A stretch of 22,426 nucleotides of DNA, from NCBI GenBank assembly GCA_035695715.1, contig DASRRM010000193.1, positions 1-22,426 on the forward strand, in the 5' to 3' direction. The stretch is from RYN-428 sp035695715 (GTDB taxonomy: Bacteria; Planctomycetota; Phycisphaerae; Tepidisphaerales; Tepidisphaeraceae). A program made the position numbers and the translations under genes. Position 1 is the first letter of the stretch. Every line of letters begins with the position of its first letter. The notes beneath the pieces were generated by a model. That model searched no databases, was not told the origin of the DNA, and saw only the letters and a program-made list of their open reading frames with translations. Below, piece by piece: positions 7,901-15,441 of this stretch.

Positions 7901-8285
7901 GCGTGGCAAACGCCAGATCGTGATACGCCGACGCCAGTCCGCTGCTGATGGCATCGCTTGCGCCATCCCGTTTCTGGATGGCAAGGAAAGTGTCGATCGC
8001 CTCTTCAAATCGGCGGGTGAGTAAATTGTTGTATCCCTCAAACGGCAAATGCCCACCAAGCATCATGCCGCTCTTGAGCGGCAGATGAAATCGATGAATC
8101 GCATACAGAAAAAAGAGAGCGCGAACGCGCTGGTAAAGATTGTCACTGCTGCGGCGAAACCGGTCGAGGGCATCACACTCGGCCAGAAGCTCATCGAGCG
8201 TGGCCTGGCGGGCAAATGCGTCCAGCGCGCGATCGCGCTCGGCTGGATCTTCGGAAGTAATGATGCGGATAAGATGGGCGTGCAT
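4935..8285 (-). CDS. GHMP-kinase / UDPGP-type nucleotidyltransferase fusion (sugar activation)
   Basis: An 1116-residue cytoplasmic protein. Residues 1-150 are helical and unrecognised. Residues about 170-640 resemble GHMP sugar kinases of the fucokinase/heptose-7-phosphate kinase group: PVRMDLTHSAWSDIF, the loop NVNNIPKGSRLAVSTNLLGS (309-328), GGGWQDSGGIWPGIKLI (from 369) and the C-terminal GGMSGGGMGFIF (529-540). Residues about 740-1100 carry a UDPGP-family nucleotidyltransferase: LAAGAGSRW (748-756) with Lys764 after it, and HNIDTVGANVDPLLLG (from 930). I infer sugar phosphorylation followed by NDP-sugar synthesis, as in FKP but with the domain order reversed. Sugar and nucleotide are unknown. 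Substitutions in the kinase loop (GSRLAVST where GSGLGTSS is usual) may affect activity. It is the last gene of the operon, 6 bases after the membrane-protein gene. It is likely annotated only as a uridylyltransferase elsewhere. Confidence 0.8.
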   Translation of the reverse strand: MHAHLIRIITSEDPAERDRALDAFARQATLDELLAECDALDRFRRSSDNLYQRVRALFFLYAIHRFHLPLKSGMMLGGHLPFEGYNNLLTRRFEEAIDTFLAIQKRDGASDAISSGLASAYHDLAFATLANQVRRSVKSVRGHQWMFRIGHPADQPLQIRPELLQRSPLDGSYPILSEKTPVRMDLTHSAWSDIFFLGMDFPEGARVLNVSIDLAVHGRDPAPKPPVEAYLRVIDEPVLRLVSVDLAARADISSLPEVFDFARDYLGLLKAAVIAAGLVPPGMEGSGRSLGELLGRMVGPGLGLEIVSNVNNIPKGSRLAVSTNLLGSLISACMRATGQAKNLTGPLREEERRLVAARAILGEWIGGSGGGWQDSGGIWPGIKLIQGAPALSGDPEHGISRGRLLPTHKILDHIDAPESVRKHLQESLVLVHGGMAQNVGPILEMVTEKYLLRSEAEWDARKQAIGILEKILDALQTDDVKAVGAATTKNFFGPIQTIIPWASTYYTETLIRRVKEEFSKDFWGFWMLGGMSGGGMGFIFAPARKAEAQVFLQELMSATKRELQNALPFAMEPVVYDFAINPNGTFAEVLPDESALLPPGYYAFMAPQWLRTHPRQLTPMRRAELDRFGAACRTNPSLGGMVETLFDRLIPRSRGESARDTNLAAMLQDLGFDREQHEQIRTDLRGGRIGLSQNRLPASSVIEDVNWDDVADVSNLAAIPEADASHLAVWKELGVDALKNGEVGVISLAAGAGSRWTQGAGVVKALHPFCKLGGKHRTFIEVHLAKSRKVGRAYQAPLPHVIATSYLTHAPIEEFLSAREQYHYDGPLHLSLGKTVGLRMVPMERDLRFAWEELPQRILDEQQQKVRESLHAALIGWAKQAGEASDYTDNLPSQCLHPVGHWFEVPNLLRNGVLADMLRQQPGLKYLMLHNIDTVGANVDPLLLGLHIARESCLTFEVINRRIDDRGGGLARVNGKARLVESLAMPREEDEFRLSYYNSMTTWIDIDKLLGVFELNRASLRDGEKVAAAIRNVAAKMPTYITLKDVKKRWGHGQEDVFPVAQFEKLWGDMSALPEVACGYAVVPRARGQQLKDQAQLDGWLRDGSAAYVESLCEWD

Positions 8286-8291
8286 GCGTTG

Positions 8292-8600
8292 CTATTCCCG
8301 CGAAAACGTCAATCGCTCCTGCCGGCCGAACTCGACATCAGTTCGTTCGCTATCGTGAAATAATCTGACAATTATCGCGGCGATACCAAATGCCACCACC
8401 CCGCCCGCCACGACAAACATCGCCCAGGGACCGAGCGATGAATCTCTTGTTTGTTTCCAAATGCGGCGTTTGCGCAGCGCCGTGAGTGCAAGCCCGACGG
8501 CAATTGCGCTCACGAGCAGTCCGCCAGCCAGAGCGGCATAAGACTGAGGCGCATTCCCCCACCCTTGGTAATAATAGATGCGTTGTGTCATCTCCCCCAT
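8292..8600 (-). CDS. Small two-helix membrane protein
   Basis: A 102-residue protein with two predicted membrane segments, about residues 22-42 (SYAALAGGLLVSAIAVGLALTA is the core) and 59-81 (AMFVVAGGVVAFGIAAIIV). They are separated by a basic loop (LRKRRIWKQTR) and followed by a polar, acidic and basic tail. The loop charge suggests that it is cytoplasmic. The start at 8600 lies 4 bases after the DUF1501 stop; an ATG at 8591 is equally possible. It ends 6 bases before the kinase/nucleotidyltransferase start, so translation is probably coupled. No family is recognised and its role is unknown. Confidence 0.75.
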   Translation of the reverse strand: MGEMTQRIYYYQGWGNAPQSYAALAGGLLVSAIAVGLALTALRKRRIWKQTRDSSLGPWAMFVVAGGVVAFGIAAIIVRLFHDSERTDVEFGRQERLTFSRE

Positions 8601-8604
8601 AATC

Positions 8605-10038
8605 CTACACCAAAATCTCCCTCACCACCCGCCCGCTTACGTCCGTCAGACGGTAATCGCGGCCGCTGTATCGATACGTCAGCTTCTCGTGGTTGATGCC
8701 CATCAGGTGCAGGATGGTGGCGTGCAGGTCGTGGACGTGGACTTTGTTTTCCTGGGCGTACCAGCCGAATTCGTCGGTGTTTCCGTGGACGATTCCGCCT
8801 TTTACGCCGCCGCCGGCCATCCACATGCTGAAGCCGAAGGGGTGATGCTCGCGGCCGTTGTTTCCCTCGGCGGTGGGCGTGCGGCCGAATTCGCCGCCCC
8901 ATACCACCAGCGTCTCGTCCAGCAACCCGCGCGATTTCAGGTCTTTCAACAGCCCGGCGATCGGCTTATCCGTCGCCATGCAGTTGTTCGGCAATTCTTC
9001 TCGCAGGCTGCCGTGCTGGTCCCATAGCTGGCAGCTCTTGCGCTTGGAGGTTTCGGTGTGATAGACCTGCACCATGCGCACGCCGCGCTCGACAAGCCGC
9101 CGGGCCATCAGGCATTGCGTGCCGAAATGATCGGTGACGGCCTCGCCGACGCCGTACAGTTTTCGCGTGGATTCTGACTCGCTCTTCACGTCAAACGCCT
9201 CGGGGGCATCGGTCTGCATGCGATACGCCAGCTCGAAGCTTTCAATTCGCGCGCTCAGGCGGCTGTCTTCCTCTCGGGCGGCTTCGTGCAGAAGATTGAG
9301 CCGCTTGAGCGTATCAAGCTGCTCGCGCTGCCGCGGCTTGGAAAACTGGGCGTTGGCCAGGTTGGCAATCGGATTCTTCAAATCCGAAACCAGCGTTCCC
9401 TGGTACGCCGCCGGCAGAAAGCTGCTGCTCCAGAGCGGCGCGCCCTGTGCCGGCTGGCTTGGGCTGATGACGACAAAGCCCGGCAGGTTCTGGTTCTCCG
9501 TCCCCAGCCCGTACAGCAGCCATGAGCCGACACAAGGCCGGCTGAAGCTTTGCTCGCCGGTGTTCATCTGCAGGCATGCGCCGTTGTGATTGATATTGTC
9601 GGCATACATGCCGCGAATCAGGCAGATGTCATCCATGCACGACCCGACATGCGGAAATAGCTGGCTGACCTCGGTGCCGCACTGGCTCTGCTTGTTGAAT
9701 TTCCAGGGCGAGCCGAGCATGTTGCCGGTCTTGGTGCGCATGAGGGCGGGCATGGGGAATGGCAGGGGCTTGCCATTCTCGCGCACCAATGCCGGCTTGG
9801 GGTCAAACGTATCGACATGCGAAGGCCCGCCCGACATGAACAGGAAGATGACGCGCTTGGCCCGCGGCGCATACATCGGCGGCCGCAGCGCCAGCGGCCC
9901 AGGCAACGCCGCCCGCGCCGGTGCAATGGACATTTCCTGCGCCAGCAGCGAAGCGACGCCGAGCATGCCGAAACCGTTGGCGAATCGGTTGAGCATCTGG
10001 CGGCGGGAAGGATATTCGCGATTGAAATTAAGAGTCAT
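8605..10038 (-). CDS. DUF1501 family exported protein (alkaline-phosphatase/sulfatase-like fold)
   Basis: A 477-residue protein with a Tat-type leader (SRRQMLNRF, residues 11-19, then the hydrophobic FGMLGVASLLA). The DUF1501 signature FLFMSGGPSHVDTFDPKP starts at about residue 65. The C-terminal block WGGEFGRTPTAEGNNGREHHPFG is followed by MAGGGVKGG and HVHDLHATILHLMGIN. DUF1501 proteins are distantly related to sulfatases and alkaline phosphatases and are greatly expanded in planctomycetes, usually beside PSD1-type cytochromes; their reaction is not established. Tat export suggests a folded, perhaps metal-containing periplasmic protein. The gene is third in the operon, 13 bases after the GAF-like gene and 4 bases before the membrane-protein gene. 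The start at 10038 has only a weak GAGCGA upstream, consistent with translational coupling. Confidence 0.93.
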   Translation of the reverse strand: MTLNFNREYPSRRQMLNRFANGFGMLGVASLLAQEMSIAPARAALPGPLALRPPMYAPRAKRVIFLFMSGGPSHVDTFDPKPALVRENGKPLPFPMPALMRTKTGNMLGSPWKFNKQSQCGTEVSQLFPHVGSCMDDICLIRGMYADNINHNGACLQMNTGEQSFSRPCVGSWLLYGLGTENQNLPGFVVISPSQPAQGAPLWSSSFLPAAYQGTLVSDLKNPIANLANAQFSKPRQREQLDTLKRLNLLHEAAREEDSRLSARIESFELAYRMQTDAPEAFDVKSESESTRKLYGVGEAVTDHFGTQCLMARRLVERGVRMVQVYHTETSKRKSCQLWDQHGSLREELPNNCMATDKPIAGLLKDLKSRGLLDETLVVWGGEFGRTPTAEGNNGREHHPFGFSMWMAGGGVKGGIVHGNTDEFGWYAQENKVHVHDLHATILHLMGINHEKLTYRYSGRDYRLTDVSGRVVREILV

Positions 10039-10051
10039 ATGTCGCTCACAA

Positions 10052-10471
10052 TCAAGAGAAACTGCTCGTCATCGCAATTAATTGCTGTCTCGCTACGGAT
10101 AGGTCCTTGCATCGCGTGATCATCGCAACGACGGCATGGATCTGGCCCTGCTTGTTCTTGAGCAAATGAACAAGGCAGAACTGCGGATAATCGTCAGAAT
10201 TTTGCGGCTGAGTTATTTCAATCGCGCCGTCTTTATTCTGTGCCACGCACGGAGCGACGATGTCGCGGAAAGCCTGGGCGGCCATTTTGCGCTTGCGCAG
10301 GTCCGTATCGCCCGGCCGCAGGTGGCATATTGCGTTCAATGCGGCAATGCCGCCGTTGGCGGCGAAAAAGATCGCTTCGCTTGCCGATACCGCGACCGCC
10401 ATTCGCACGAGAACCTTGTGTGCCAAAAGCGTCGGCCAATCGCTCGGATCATTTTCGTCGTAATGGACCAT
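10052..10471 (-). CDS. Small GAF-like protein of unknown function
   Basis: A 139-residue protein between the PSD1 and DUF1501 genes. It contains KVLVRMAVAVSASEAIFFAANGG, a central helical AAQAFRDIVAPCVAQN and the C-terminal strand-helix HAVVAMITRCKDLSVARQQL. The alternation resembles part of a GAF sensor fold, but this is a low-confidence reading and no ligand site can be named. No signal peptide is seen, so it is probably cytoplasmic, unlike both neighbours. The ATG at 10471 lies 5 bases after the PSD1 stop. An in-frame TTG at 10480 overlapping that stop would add three residues. The spacing indicates co-translation with the exported pair. Confidence 0.75.
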   Translation of the reverse strand: MVHYDENDPSDWPTLLAHKVLVRMAVAVSASEAIFFAANGGIAALNAICHLRPGDTDLRKRKMAAQAFRDIVAPCVAQNKDGAIEITQPQNSDDYPQFCLVHLLKNKQGQIHAVVAMITRCKDLSVARQQLIAMTSSFS

Positions 10472-10476
10472 AGTAC

Positions 10477-13400
10477 TCAATCCACATACACAAACTCATT
10501 CGCACACACCAGCACCTGGCAATACGCCTCCCACGCCGCCTCGCGCGACAGGGGCGCCGCGCCATCCTGCGGCTGCTGCGATTCCTTCAGCAATTGCTCG
10601 CCAACGTCCATTTCCTTTTCCGAAGCCGGACGCGAATACAGGCGATTGTACAGCCAATTGATCTTCGCGCGGTCGTCGGCTGGAGCTTCCTTCAATACGC
10701 GGGCGGCGATCAGCTTCGCCTGCTCCAGCACGAACGGATTGTTCAGCAGAAACAGTGCTTGCGGCGCGACCGTCGAATCGATCCGCTGATCGACAATGGC
10801 GGTTGAGTCGGCGGCGTCGAAGAGCGTGCGGTAATCGCTGCGCTCCGACCGAATGGTCATCAAATACAACGTTCGGCGATGCGTGTTCAGGTCGCGAATG
10901 GACGGGCCATCCAAGGCGGTGTCCAGCGTGCCGGCCTGAAACAGCAGGCTGTCGCGAATGGCCTCGGCCTCCAGGCGGCGGCGTTTGACCCAGCCGAACA
11001 GCAGGTCATCCGGATCGGATTTCAGCGTTTGCGCGTCGGCAATGGATGATTGCTGATACGCCGCCGACAGCATGATCTCGCGCTGCATGGTTTTGATTGA
11101 CCAACCTTTTTTCACGAACTCTATCGCCAGCCAATCGAGCAATTCCGGATGCGTGGGCGGGATGCCGAGCTTCCCATAATTGTTCGGCGTGCGGACGATG
11201 CCATCGTCGAAATGATGCTGCCAAAGCCGGTTGACCATCACGCGGGCGGTCAGCGGATTTTTCGGGCTGGCCAGGAATTGGGCCAGTTGAAGACGGCCGC
11301 TGCCCTGGGTGATGGGCGGCTGGTTATCGCCGGCCAATATGCGCGGGAAATGGCGGGGCACGAGGTCCGTCTGGCGATCGTAACGGCCGCGAACGTGAAT
11401 GTGGGCATCGTGAATCCCGGCGTAAATTCCATCCGGCACGCCGCCTTCGGTCATCCCTTCAGATTCGCCCAGCGGCGGCGGGGCGGTCTTCTTCATCTGG
11501 GCCAGACTCTCCTGCATGCCCTGCAATTCATGGCGCGCTTCCGGCGAGAGCAACTCATCGCCCGACTTCAATGCCGTTGCAAATGGCCCTTTCCCCGTGA
11601 CCACTTCGCGATAAAGCCGGCCATCGGCGCCGGCCAGTTCGGCGAGGTTCTTTCCGTGTTTGCGCAAATCATCTGCCTGCACATTGGCGGCAACCAGCGC
11701 ATCGCGCACCGCGCGCGCCGTCTCGCTCACGCGCGCGCCATCAGCGGCATCGGCCGCCTCGGCCCATTTCGTCAGCACCGAATCGCCGGGGAAAGCGCCG
11801 CCGGGCGATTGATCGGGAATTTCATAAAATTGCCATACGCCGGCGTTTCCCAGCGAATCGGGATGCGGATTTCCCTTCCCATCCATCAGCACGTTCGGCA
11901 AAATATCGTGCGCCAGATTCCACGTGCGTTTGGCGCCATCCGTTTCGGCAATTTCCAGATCCACGACGGTGGTATCGCAGGAATAATCGCCTTTGGGATA
12001 AACATCGATTTGCAGAAATTCCCCCGCTTTTACGCTGATGGTTGCCAGCGATGATGCACCGTCCCCGGCGGAAAATTCCTGCTTGCCGCCGTTCGGAAAT
12101 GCGCCCCCCGCCAGACGGCGGGTGGTCTTTCCCGAGACATGATCGATCGCCCAATCAATTCCATTTCCGCAAACCGGGTCGGCGTCGATCACCCCGCCGC
12201 GAATCGACACCGTGCCGCTGATCGGGCTGCGCCATCCCACCGCCACGCCGCTCTTTTGCCCCGGATGCACGCAGACCGATTTCGGCGGAAGCGTCAGCGT
12301 GCCCAGTGGCACGGAATGGTCAGTATTGTTGGCGATCATGTTGGGCGGCTGATCGATCGGGCCGGTCCACGCATCGACGCCGGCGATGCCGCGAATGTTT
12401 GGCCGGGCCGTGGCCAGCAGCGTGCGTGTTTGATCGTGGGCCAGGTAGGGCGTGGCGAAATCAACCCAGCGCGAAAGCAAAACGCCGTTTAGCTTCCGTT
12501 GGGCTGCAAATGCGTCAACTTTTGGACGGGACGGGCCGGCGGGCAGCCGGTGATATTCCGCCGCCGCCACAAGATATCGATCCGAATCCGGCAACAGTTC
12601 CCGCGATTTTTCAACCAGCTTCTCGGCGCGGAACTGGTCGATCCGACTTTGCAGGGCGGCGATTTGATCGGTCTGTTTCTTCCGCTGCTCCACTTCGGCC
12701 GGCGACGCCAGCGGGAAACGCAACAGCGGCCCGCCGCTGGTCGGCGATCCTTGTCCCGGCATGAAATGGCTGCTGAAAAAGATGCCCGCCAGACCGTAAT
12801 AGTCGGCTGTCGGAATCGGATCGAACTTATGATCGTGGCACCGCGCGCAGGCAAACGTCAGCCCCTCAAATGCCCGGCCCGTCACGTCGATTTGATCGTC
12901 CACGATGTCAGTCAGCATCTTCTTGCGGTCGGCGTCGCCGCCGGGCCAGTTGCCGATCACATACATTTCAGTGGCGATGATCCCGTCGGCGTTAAACTTC
13001 CCATTTCGCTCCGGAATCAAATCGCCTGCGACTTGTTGCGTGATGAACTGATCGTAAGGCAGGTCTTCGTTGAACGATTTCACGACCCAGTCGCGATATC
13101 GCCACGCGTTGGCACAATCGCCCGCGTTTCCCACGCCGCGCGCATCGAACGAATCGGTATAGCGCACCACATCGAGCCAGTGGCGTGCCCAGCGCTGTCC
13201 ATATTGCGGGCTGGCCAGCAGACCATCGACCACTTTCGGAAATGCATCCGGAGACTCATCCGCCAAAAATGCATCCACCTGCTGAGGCTTTGGCGGCAGG
13301 CCGATCAGATCGAAATACGCCCGGCGAATCAGCACGCGCTTGGGCGCGGGCGGCGCCGGCCGCAGTCCTTTTTCCTCCAGCTTCGCCAGGATGAAATGAT

Positions 13401-13923
13401 CGATCGGCGATTTGCACCACGGCGCGCCTTTCACCGCAGGAATCGCCGGCTCGACCGGCGGATGATACGGCCATTGCTTGCGCGCCGCGGCGAAATCGAT
13501 CCCCGCCGCCGTGGAAGCCGCCGGCCCAGTCCGCGGATCGGGCGCGCCGGCTTTCACCCACTTTTCCAGATCGGCCACCTGCTCTGCCTTCAGCCGCTCT
13601 TTGGGCGGCATCTGCAAATCTTTATTCGTCCACCGCACGGCCTCGATCAGCTTGGTATGCTCCGGATCCCCGGGAACGAGAATTGGCCCATCCTTCCCGC
13701 CATTGAGCACGCCTTGTTTGGTATCGAGATAAAGTTCCCCTTTGAGCTTCCTGGCGGATGCGCTATGGCAGGCATAACACCGATCGACCAGCAGCGGCCG
13801 GATTTTGGCCTCGAAGAATTCCGTATCGCCAGCGCTGGCGCGGCGGTTAAGGGTGACGGCAATCGTCGCAATCATTGCAACGATCGCAATTTGAACGAAC
13901 GGCCGATGAGGACGTTTTTGCAA
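10477..13923 (-). CDS. PSD1-type cytochrome (PSCyt1 + DUF1549 + DUF1553)
   Basis: A 1148-residue exported protein, first gene of the operon. After a signal peptide (about residues 1-32) comes a planctomycete cytochrome c domain with heme motif C49-YA-C52-H53 and QMPPKERL as possible axial-Met region. DUF1549 follows (about 160-380, WARHWLDVVRYTDSF), holding a second CxxCH (C359-AR-C362-H363). A beta-rich middle region lies at about 570-700. DUF1553 is C-terminal (about 875-1110, NPLTARVMVNRLWQHHFDDGIV and the SAAYQQSS end). These proteins are known from planctomycetes and related bacteria next to DUF1501; the reaction is unproven, an oxidative or redox role in glycan processing being a common guess. 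The TTG at 13923 is chosen because AGGAG (13936-13932) lies 8 bases upstream; an ATG at 13953 has no such site. Confidence 0.92.
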   Translation of the reverse strand: MQKRPHRPFVQIAIVAMIATIAVTLNRRASAGDTEFFEAKIRPLLVDRCYACHSASARKLKGELYLDTKQGVLNGGKDGPILVPGDPEHTKLIEAVRWTNKDLQMPPKERLKAEQVADLEKWVKAGAPDPRTGPAASTAAGIDFAAARKQWPYHPPVEPAIPAVKGAPWCKSPIDHFILAKLEEKGLRPAPPAPKRVLIRRAYFDLIGLPPKPQQVDAFLADESPDAFPKVVDGLLASPQYGQRWARHWLDVVRYTDSFDARGVGNAGDCANAWRYRDWVVKSFNEDLPYDQFITQQVAGDLIPERNGKFNADGIIATEMYVIGNWPGGDADRKKMLTDIVDDQIDVTGRAFEGLTFACARCHDHKFDPIPTADYYGLAGIFFSSHFMPGQGSPTSGGPLLRFPLASPAEVEQRKKQTDQIAALQSRIDQFRAEKLVEKSRELLPDSDRYLVAAAEYHRLPAGPSRPKVDAFAAQRKLNGVLLSRWVDFATPYLAHDQTRTLLATARPNIRGIAGVDAWTGPIDQPPNMIANNTDHSVPLGTLTLPPKSVCVHPGQKSGVAVGWRSPISGTVSIRGGVIDADPVCGNGIDWAIDHVSGKTTRRLAGGAFPNGGKQEFSAGDGASSLATISVKAGEFLQIDVYPKGDYSCDTTVVDLEIAETDGAKRTWNLAHDILPNVLMDGKGNPHPDSLGNAGVWQFYEIPDQSPGGAFPGDSVLTKWAEAADAADGARVSETARAVRDALVAANVQADDLRKHGKNLAELAGADGRLYREVVTGKGPFATALKSGDELLSPEARHELQGMQESLAQMKKTAPPPLGESEGMTEGGVPDGIYAGIHDAHIHVRGRYDRQTDLVPRHFPRILAGDNQPPITQGSGRLQLAQFLASPKNPLTARVMVNRLWQHHFDDGIVRTPNNYGKLGIPPTHPELLDWLAIEFVKKGWSIKTMQREIMLSAAYQQSSIADAQTLKSDPDDLLFGWVKRRRLEAEAIRDSLLFQAGTLDTALDGPSIRDLNTHRRTLYLMTIRSERSDYRTLFDAADSTAIVDQRIDSTVAPQALFLLNNPFVLEQAKLIAARVLKEAPADDRAKINWLYNRLYSRPASEKEMDVGEQLLKESQQPQDGAAPLSREAAWEAYCQVLVCANEFVYVD

Positions 13924-13931
13924 TTCAGATA

Positions 13932-13936
13932 CTCCT
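13932..13936 (-). promoter_or_regulatory. Ribosome-binding site deciding the TTG start of the PSD1 gene
   Basis: AGGAG on the minus strand lies 8 bases before TTG (13923-13921), the only strong Shine-Dalgarno match near this 5' end. The upstream ATG (13953) lacks one and would put 10 extra polar residues before the signal peptide. Confidence 0.55.
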
Positions 13937-14162
13937 GATATTAATTCTACCATCGGCAATTACGGGTGTTTTCTAGGCCGTGTGCCCGCTCTGAACACCG
14001 CATTACTGGCATCGGTCTGAGCTGGCTACGCAAATCCCCCGATGACCGTTTCGCCCCTCTGCATCGGCGCGGCAACTATCAGCGGCGCTCAATGCCACTA
14101 CTGACGCAGTGCCGCAGTTGAGAACTCGCGATAGCGATATTTGGTCATTGCGCCACAAGTTT

Positions 14163-14858
14163 TCACGGCTGCGCGTTCTCTTCCACGCTCACCGGCCGGG
14201 CGCTGGGCAGGCCATCGGGGCAGGTCGCGCTCATTACTTTTCCCCATTTGATCTGCGCCTCGGCGTCGCCTTCCTTGAGTTGCACCCACTCAGTTTCGCC
14301 AGGGCGTTTAATCATCATTCCGTGCCCCTGAAAAGCGTATTCGGCGGAGAGCGCAGGTTTGCCGGCCGCGATTTCCGCTTCGATTTTCGCCTTTGAATCG
14401 GCATCGAAGCCTTCGAGGCGCTGAACGAACGGCTTACCGTTGGGGCATATGTACAGCGCGGCGCGATACGCGGTTTTGCCGTTGTGGTCGTATGGCGGGA
14501 CGTGCTTGTTTCCGTCGATGTACCAAGTCTTCCCATCATCGTCGCTGAAATAGCTCGTGGTGGGAATCCTGGGCGTCGGGCCTCCTTGACTCAGAATCGA
14601 AACCGAGTTTCCCTTCCCGCGCGCCGCGTCAGCAATCGCTTTAATTTCGCTGGAAAATGCCTCATGCACGCGTTTATCAGAAGTGGTCCTGTCCCATTCG
14701 GCCAATACCAAGCAAGCGTTTTGCCGTGTTTCGGTGTTGCCATCTTGGGTGAGAGAAACCCATGTGGATAGACTTTTCCCTAAATACGTAGGTTCCGGCT
14801 CTCGTTTGCAGCCGGTGAGCGTCAAGCACGCGACCAAGAAGATGAGCGTGTATCGCAT
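14163..14858 (-). CDS. Predicted lipoprotein with FSDDDGKTW motif, unknown function
   Basis: A 231-residue protein with a lipoprotein signal, MRYTLIFLVACLTLTGC, giving a lipidated Cys at 17. A helical segment (about 30-85, ETRQNACLVLAEWDRTTSDKRVHEAF) recalls a single HEAT-like unit. It is followed by SYFSDDDGKTWYIDG, HNGKTAYRAALYIC and a later C-terminal region ending in CPDGLPSARP. The DDGKTW/NGK/C..GKPFV arrangement resembles planctomycete exported proteins of unknown function that I recall. The ATG at 14858 is preferred for GGAA 6 bases upstream and a compact signal; ATGs at 14870 and 14876 are in frame. A TATAAT (14968-14963, minus strand) lies about 100 bases upstream but has no clear -35 box. 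Confidence 0.8.
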   Translation of the reverse strand: MRYTLIFLVACLTLTGCKREPEPTYLGKSLSTWVSLTQDGNTETRQNACLVLAEWDRTTSDKRVHEAFSSEIKAIADAARGKGNSVSILSQGGPTPRIPTTSYFSDDDGKTWYIDGNKHVPPYDHNGKTAYRAALYICPNGKPFVQRLEGFDADSKAKIEAEIAAGKPALSAEYAFQGHGMMIKRPGETEWVQLKEGDAEAQIKWGKVMSATCPDGLPSARPVSVEENAQP

Positions 14859-15111
14859 TCGGGATTCCATTCTCATTAGATCGACAAGAAAGCTACCGTC
14901 TCAACGCGTGGCTCCAGCGAAAATGGTCGAGGCAAGGTCACAATATCCACAAAGACGCGCGAATTATATCAAGGAGTCCACCTTCGGGCGCCCCTTTTCG
15001 TGGCGCGATTCGCGTGACGCCGTGCAAAACGTCGATGCAACGTCGTTTGACGTCGGGAGAAAGTTTGCCGCAATCAGGAACTATGTGTAGACTCGTTTGA
15101 CGAGCAACCCA

Positions 15112-15441
15112 ATGATCGATCGCAAGAGAATTAACGCGTTCGTCGAGGAAGTCGCCCGGCAGTTTCAACCGGATCGCGTGGTGCTGTTCGGCTCCCACTG
15201 CTATGGGCAACCCCGTGCTGATTCCGACGTGGATCTTCTGGTCATCATGCCGCACGAAGGCCACGAGGCCATTCAAGCTGCCGAGATCCGAAAACGCATT
15301 CGCGCCGGGTTCCCCATGGATTTGATCGTTCGCAGCCCTGGTGAAATCCGCCGACGGATGGAAATGCACGACTCGTTCATCACTGAGATCCTCGAAAGGG
15401 GCGAGACCCTTTATGATGGCCATAACGCAAGAGTGGGTTGA
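15112..15441 (+). CDS. MNT-type minimal nucleotidyltransferase (antitoxin-like)
   Basis: A 109-residue protein of the DNA polymerase beta-like nucleotidyltransferase superfamily. The motif LFGSHCYGQPRADSDVDLLV (residues 25-44) supplies the Gly27-Ser28 loop and metal-binding Asp39 and Asp41. A third Asp (D70 in PMDLIV) completes the acidic triad. Such small MNT proteins usually pair with a downstream HEPN RNase; MNT partners neutralise HEPN toxins, in some studied pairs by adding nucleotides to them. Here the HEPN gene is truncated just after its start (15416-15484) and overlaps this gene by 26 bases. All catalytic residues appear intact, so this MNT may be an orphan. The ATG at 15112 is chosen over an in-frame TTG at 15097. 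A weak promoter match lies at 15065-15093. Confidence 0.88.
   Translation: MIDRKRINAFVEEVARQFQPDRVVLFGSHCYGQPRADSDVDLLVIMPHEGHEAIQAAEIRKRIRAGFPMDLIVRSPGEIRRRMEMHDSFITEILERGETLYDGHNARVG

Noticed and set aside
12499..13938. A 479-codon open frame on the + strand opposite the PSD1 gene
   Set aside because: The minus-strand frame has heme motifs and recognised DUF1549/DUF1553 signatures. The + frame is Arg/His-rich with no domain, as expected from the complement of GC-rich codons.
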